Assembly: GCA_024653985.1 (NCBI GenBank)
Contig: JANLIS010000090.1
Span: 1 to 6,458 of the forward strand
Length of the DNA stretch: 6,458 nucleotides
Source of the DNA: Candidatus Roizmanbacteria bacterium
GTDB lineage: Bacteria; Patescibacteriota; Microgenomatia; UBA1406; GWC2-37-13
Direction: 5' to 3'
Below are positions 6,388-6,458 of the stretch, one piece after another. The position numbers were made by a program, and so were the translations under genes. The notes beneath the pieces are model-generated. The model saw only the letters and a program-made list of their open reading frames with translations. It was not told the DNA's origin and made no database searches. Position 1 is the stretch's first letter; the number at the start of each line of letters is the position of its first letter.

Positions 6388-6456
6388 TTAATTTATTACA
6401 TATAAGACTGCCCCGCAAATTGCGAGGTATGATGAGAAACCGAACTTATTTTTTTG
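6388..6456 (-). CDS. Possible 3' end of an upstream protein gene (last 22 codons, cut by window edge)
   Basis: A minus-strand frame enters from the right edge and ends at TAA (6390-6388). The last 22 residues, ending SSYLAICGAVLYVIN, would make a hydrophobic C-terminal tail. The position of the stop, about 20 bp before the terminator, is what one expects for a gene end. Against it, other frames over this short span are also open, and the stretch holds a GC-rich hairpin (6411-6427) that may mean it is non-coding. No family can be recognised. Confidence 0.25.
   Translation of the reverse strand, partial: QKNKFGFSSYLAICGAVLYVIN
6411..6427. repeat. GC-rich hairpin resembling the terminator stem
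   Basis: CCCCGCA (6411-6417) can pair with TGCGAGG (6421-6427) with one C-A mismatch, leaving a 3-nt loop. It matches the terminator hairpin in layout: both read CCCCGC-N5-GCGRGG followed by TA on the plus strand, and they are 61 bp apart. There is no U-tract on either side. On the minus strand its GCGGGG arm comes first and could pair with the CCCCGC arm of the terminator, giving an alternative fold. Confidence 0.5.
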
Positions 6457-6458
6457 TA

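Noticed and set aside
6394..6458. Plus-strand open frame at the right edge reading TAPQIARYDEKPNLFF, and ATGATG at 6429-6434 with a nearby GAGG
   Set aside because: Too short to judge, no proper start for the first frame, and the GAGG is only 1-4 bases from the ATGs and lies inside a hairpin arm. The minus-strand frame ending before the terminator is slightly better supported.
1..6458. CRISPR array, insertion sequence or toxin-antitoxin pair
   Set aside because: No spaced direct repeats, no transposase-like protein and no small paired open frames with recognisable motifs were found.

Overview
The window is AT-rich bacterial DNA with short intergenic gaps, overlapping genes and almost no recognisable Shine-Dalgarno sequences. 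TGA works as a stop: the 560-residue aminotransferase gene ends in TGA inside an ATGA overlap with the next gene. This argues against the recoded SR1/Gracilibacteria code. The tRNA lacks a full encoded CCA. Together with the polysaccharide genes, this would fit a small-genome lineage such as Patescibacteria/CPR (Microgenomates-like), but that assignment is inference from style only.

Left block (1-1865, minus strand): a tRNA with anticodon CAU comes first. It is followed by a GT2 family glycosyltransferase and a multi-spanning O-antigen ligase/polymerase-like protein that runs off the left edge. The two protein genes overlap by 26 bp and look like part of a surface polysaccharide locus. A perfect 11-bp inverted repeat starts inside the tRNA 3' end and finishes just before the glycosyltransferase start codon.

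Middle block (1866-3179, plus strand): a 59-bp AT-rich divergent promoter region leads into two tightly spaced genes with a 1-bp gap. The first is an RmlC-like sugar-nucleotide epimerase/cupin that also carries a full set of cupin metal ligands. The second is an AlkD-type DNA alkylation repair glycosylase with all its key residues.

Right block (3168-6458, minus strand): two distantly related, unusually long fold-type-I PLP aminotransferases (560 aa, then 489 aa) are joined by an ATGA overlap. Both keep the PLP lysine, the phosphate-binding arginine and the substrate-binding arginine. They share a C-terminal GPCFG...W-R-T-A signature and about 50 extra residues before the C-terminal domain. 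Upstream are two look-alike GC-rich hairpins. The nearer one ends in a U-tract and looks like a terminator: it either ends an upstream gene or forms an attenuator for the aminotransferase pair. The second aminotransferase converges on alkD, and their 3' ends overlap by 12 bp.

The least explained part is the tandem aminotransferase pair and its hairpin leader. Its substrate cannot be read from the sequence.
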